6,762 bases of DNA from the NCBI GenBank assembly GCA_002714255.1, contig PAWW01000064.1:610-7371 (forward strand), in the 5' to 3' direction. Each line of letters begins with the position of its first letter. Position 1 is the stretch's first letter. Below are positions 5,565 through 6,762 of the stretch, piece by piece. The DNA is from Acidiferrobacteraceae bacterium. GTDB taxonomy: Bacteria; Pseudomonadota; Gammaproteobacteria; Arenicellales; UBA868. Below the pieces are notes generated by a model. It searched no databases. It saw only the letters and a program-made list of their open reading frames with translations, and was not told the origin of the DNA. The translations under genes were made by a program, and so were the position numbers.

Positions 5565-6575
5565 TTATTCAGGATTTTTCTGTTCTAAAGCTACCAATCG
5601 CTTGACCAAGTCATCTAGCTGTCTGAACCGAACCGCACTGCGCCGCCACTCCCGATTCGGCATTAAACCTGTTCCCGATGAATACGTGCCAGCTTCGGAT
5701 ATGGAACCGGTCACCATAGCCATACCAGTCAGGTGTACGTCATTGGCGATAGTCACGTGGTCTGCAACACCAACGACACCCGCAAAAGTACAACGACTAC
5801 CGATCACGGTACTGCCCGCAATCGCCACACAAGCCGCGATCGCCGTATGCTCACCAATGACCACGTTATGTGCGATGTGAACCAGATTATCGATTACAAC
5901 CCCATTTCCAATCTTGGTATCACCCAAGGCTCCCCGGTCTATGGCTGTGCCGGCACCGATCTGGACATCGTCTCCAACAATTAAACCTCCCAGCTGTGGA
6001 ATGCGTGTCCATCGACCATCCTCATGGGTGTTGCCGAACCCGTCGCTGCCCAATACAGTGCCACTCTGCACGACACATCGCTCACCGATATGCACACCGT
6101 GACAGACGGTCACATTGGCGGTCAATCGACTATCCTCACCGAGTTTTGCTCCTTGACCGATGACACATCCTGGTCCAAGGACAACACCGCTACCGATATC
6201 ACAACCCGCTTCGACAACACAGTTAGCCCCGATAGAGGCCAACTCACCGATGATCGCATCATCAGAAACAACTGCAGATGAATGGATGCCAGGCTCCTGT
6301 CTGGGAGAGCTGTCCAGAATCCTTGCAATCTGAGCGTAGGCTGCGTGGGGATCGTCACAAACAATTGCTGCGCCATCCCAGGCTGAACAGTCCTCTTGAC
6401 GCAGGATCACGGCAGCCGCGGTACAGCCTTGTAGCTGAGATTTGAGTTTTGAACCAGAGAGAAACGTAATCTCACCTGCCCCGGCGCTCTGCAGTGTTGC
6501 CATACCGGTGATTTCAATCCCGCCATCACCCTGGCACTGACCGTCCACAACCGCTGCTAATTCTTCGAGCTTCAC
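5565..6575 (-). CDS. lpxD: UDP-3-O-(3-hydroxyacyl)glucosamine N-acyltransferase LpxD
   Basis: Third enzyme of lipid A synthesis; it transfers a 3-hydroxyacyl chain from acyl-ACP to UDP-3-O-acylglucosamine in the cytoplasm. The protein has 336 residues (341 in E. coli). An N-terminal uridine-binding domain (about 1-97) is followed by a left-handed beta-helix of hexapeptide repeats (about 98-290) and a C-terminal helical part (about 305-336). The catalytic histidine is H236 in [10 protein letters not shown], equivalent to E. coli H239, and H273 corresponds to the second conserved histidine, H276. [11 protein letters not shown] (171-181), [19 protein letters not shown] and [10 protein letters not shown] are all characteristic. 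In the uridine pocket the usual N-x-K-Y reads GSKL, with L44 where Tyr is expected. The start is GTG with GGGA eight bases upstream, and no other start codon lies between it and the upstream in-frame stop. It is not next to fabZ or lpxA on the visible side. Confidence 0.95.
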   Translation of the reverse strand: MKLEELAAVVDGQCQGDGGIEITGMATLQSAGAGEITFLSGSKLKSQLQGCTAAAVILRQEDCSAWDGAAIVCDDPHAAYAQIARILDSSPRQEPGIHSSAVVSDDAIIGELASIGANCVVEAGCDIGSGVVLGPGCVIGQGAKLGEDSRLTANVTVCHGVHIGERCVVQSGTVLGSDGFGNTHEDGRWTRIPQLGGLIVGDDVQIGAGTAIDRGALGDTKIGNGVVIDNLVHIAHNVVIGEHTAIAACVAIAGSTVIGSRCTFAGVVGVADHVTIANDVHLTGMAMVTGSISEAGTYSSGTGLMPNREWRRSAVRFRQLDDLVKRLVALEQKNPE

Positions 6576-6593
6576 GCTGATTTTCCCGTTACT

Positions 6594-6616
6594 CCGATTG
6601 TTTGTTTATGAATCGG
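6594..6616 (-). repeat. Inverted repeat in the lpxD leader
   Basis: CCGATT (6594-6599) and AATCGG (6611-6616) form a perfect 6-bp stem around an 11-base A/T-rich loop. In the minus-strand transcript it lies about 20-40 bases before the GTG, between the predicted transcription start and the GGGA ribosome binding site. No T-run follows, so it is not a terminator. It may be incidental. Confidence 0.35.
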
Positions 6617-6665
6617 TTGCCGTTGACCAAAATCAATTTAATCCACGTTTGATTATTAACAACAG

Positions 6666-6695
6666 ATTATAGGGTTGTATTTGCGCCTGCGTCAC
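6666..6695 (-). promoter_or_regulatory. Predicted sigma-70 promoter of lpxD
   Basis: On the minus strand a perfect TATAAT -10 box (6671-6666) is preceded, after 18 bases, by GTGACG (6695-6690), a 4/6 match to TTGACA. Transcription would start near 6659, leaving a leader of roughly 84 bases before the lpxD GTG. This suggests lpxD can be transcribed independently of any upstream gene. Confidence 0.55.
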
Positions 6696-6762
6696 AGATA
6701 GACAGATCAACTAACTGTGCGCTAATAGTCGTTAAGTGGCTGGAATTACTTAAGGGCGAGAT
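6696..6762. other. Right-edge sequence without an identifiable gene
   Basis: I see no recognisable coding sequence here. On the minus strand short frames run in from the edge and stop soon after, so the 3' end of a neighbouring gene could lie here but cannot be identified. An A/T-rich inverted repeat, TTAAGT (6732-6737) and ACTTAA (6748-6753), with a 10-base loop is present. Confidence 0.4.

Noticed and set aside
5870..6376. Open frames overlapping lpxD on both strands
   Set aside because: They are products of the hexapeptide-repeat codon pattern of lpxD, with no independent support.

Overview
The window looks like a piece of chromosome from a Gram-negative proteobacterium. The lpxD gene (lipid A biosynthesis) shows an outer membrane with lipopolysaccharide, and protein texture and base composition (about half G+C) suggest a gammaproteobacterium. 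That finer placement is only an impression. Eight protein genes fill almost the whole window. I see no RNA gene, insertion sequence, CRISPR array or phage gene.

Layout. (1) 1-1626: a metallo-beta-lactamase-fold hydrolase (+) and a CoA-type Nudix hydrolase (-) converge with only 3 bases between their stop codons. (2) 1627-1856: a divergent intergenic region with a Nudix ribosome binding site, two compact perfect inverted repeats of unknown role and, at its right end, a likely ArsR operator. (3) 1857-3433: a compact + strand arsenic operon, arsR - arsC - aquaporin (AqpS-like), with no ArsB or Acr3 pump gene. (4) 3478-5409: a - strand phosphate-uptake operon, pit followed by a PhoU-like DUF47/TIGR00153 gene, converging on the arsenic operon. 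(5) 5410-5564: a short intergenic region. (6) 5565-6575: lpxD (-), starting at GTG, with a recognisable promoter upstream. (7) 6576-6762: lpxD leader and promoter region, then sequence with no identifiable gene up to the window edge.

How the genes may work together. Arsenate is a phosphate mimic, and Pit-type carriers are a known entry route for it. ArsC would reduce arsenate to arsenite, which the aquaporin could let out down its gradient, with ArsR sensing arsenite through a C-terminal cysteine cluster. So the entry carrier (pit), the reductase and the exit channel lie side by side. This route is known in outline from the Sinorhizobium meliloti aqpS operon. The adjacency to pit/DUF47 is the most interesting feature here, and whether it is functional or coincidental cannot be settled from one window. 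The MBL/Nudix pair and lpxD appear to be ordinary metabolic and envelope genes. I did not find a wholly new system.
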